DNA of 64,000 bases from Rallus limicola (taxonomy: Eukaryota > Chordata > Aves > Gruiformes > Rallidae). Numbering within the stretch: position 1 is the stretch's first letter; each line of letters starts with the position of its first letter. The notes under the pieces are model-generated. The model saw only the letters and a list, made by a program, of their open reading frames with translations, was not told the DNA's origin and did no database searches. Below are positions 63,571 to 64,000 of this stretch, one piece after another. Position numbers and translations under genes: made by a program. The stretch is taken from assembly GCA_022605955.1 (NCBI GenBank), contig JAKCOZ010000005.1:3313501-3377500 (forward strand), given 5' to 3'.

Positions 63571-64000
63571 AATTTCCATTTTGTGCTAGAGAAGAAAGAC
63601 AGCATGTAAATTTGGGAGGGCATATGTATAGTTACTACAGGATCTGTTTGCCCATTGCAGAAGTCTAACACTTTGTGAAATGCTGCAGGAAGCTTTCTGG
63701 GCCTGTCCAGCCTTTGGTATAGCTTTGTACAACTGGAGACCCTGGAGCTGACAGTGAATGCATTCTTTTACCAAACAGGCCACACAGGACTATGTCTGAG
63801 TAGGTGGTGTATCCTCTGGATTGGAGGCAGCATGCTAAACCACCCTCAGGTGCCGGCTTTGAAGTGAATCTGAGGCGATGTTATTCTGACAGCTGCAAGG
63901 TTCTCCTGTATCAGCTCTCCATCAACATCTTCCTAGAACAGCTTTATTGTGGGCCAGGATGTGGGGTTATTCTTCACTATCCCTTATTTTTCTGTGTTTC

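Noticed and set aside
1..64000. tRNA, rRNA, CRISPR or bacterial-style operon features
   Set aside because: None was seen. Sequence composition and repeat content are those of a bird nuclear genome.

Overview
The window looks like vertebrate, specifically avian, nuclear DNA. It is AT-moderate and CpG-depleted, with two sharp CpG-island-like patches. It has no bacterial or viral gene layout. It carries several 3' fragments of CR1 LINEs, the signature LINE of birds, and one solo LTR that I recognise from memory as a retrovirus-like family common in neoavian genomes. I did not recognise any protein-coding gene with certainty. The many short open frames are mostly what chance gives in 64 kb, so I did not annotate them as genes. 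The window is best read as a long intron or intergenic stretch around one, perhaps two, promoters.

Layout. Positions 1-2880 hold no recognisable gene, only short homopolymer tracts. Positions 2881-3900 become GC-rich and end in a CpG-island-like block (about 3460-3830), with a possible first-exon donor at 3903/3904. Positions 3904-36772 are featureless intron-like DNA. They contain one CR1 tail (about 17211-17284), microsatellites, a good CTCF-type site (22138-22151), a TATA box followed by a perfect splice donor (22830-22902), and a few isolated acceptor/donor pairs. At 36773-37304 is a complete solo LTR on the minus strand, bracketed by an exact 5-bp target duplication. Around 39560-39963 is a local rise in CpG with a YY1-type site and a possible exon. 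Around 43160-43275 is an AT-rich, TAAT-dense block that looks like a conserved developmental enhancer.

The most active-looking part is 44160-48080. It opens with a strong CpG island (about 44160-44620) holding four RFX X-box-like motifs within 85 bp, the arrangement seen in promoters of cilium genes. About 1.3 kb downstream is a coding-like stretch (about 45746-46516), interrupted by one in-frame stop and one frame change, with good splice signals. A further candidate exon at 47969-48079 is phase-compatible with it. A 40-nt candidate micro-exon with near-ideal splice sites lies at 56740-56779. A 5'-truncated CR1 (55101-55590, minus) abuts an unexplained GC-rich segment (55591-55990), and another CR1 3' end lies at 63421-63570.

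Working hypothesis (inference): the 44.3-kb island is the promoter, possibly bidirectional, of an unidentified RFX-regulated gene. Some of the candidate exons to its right may belong to that gene. Nothing in the sequence alone proves transcription.
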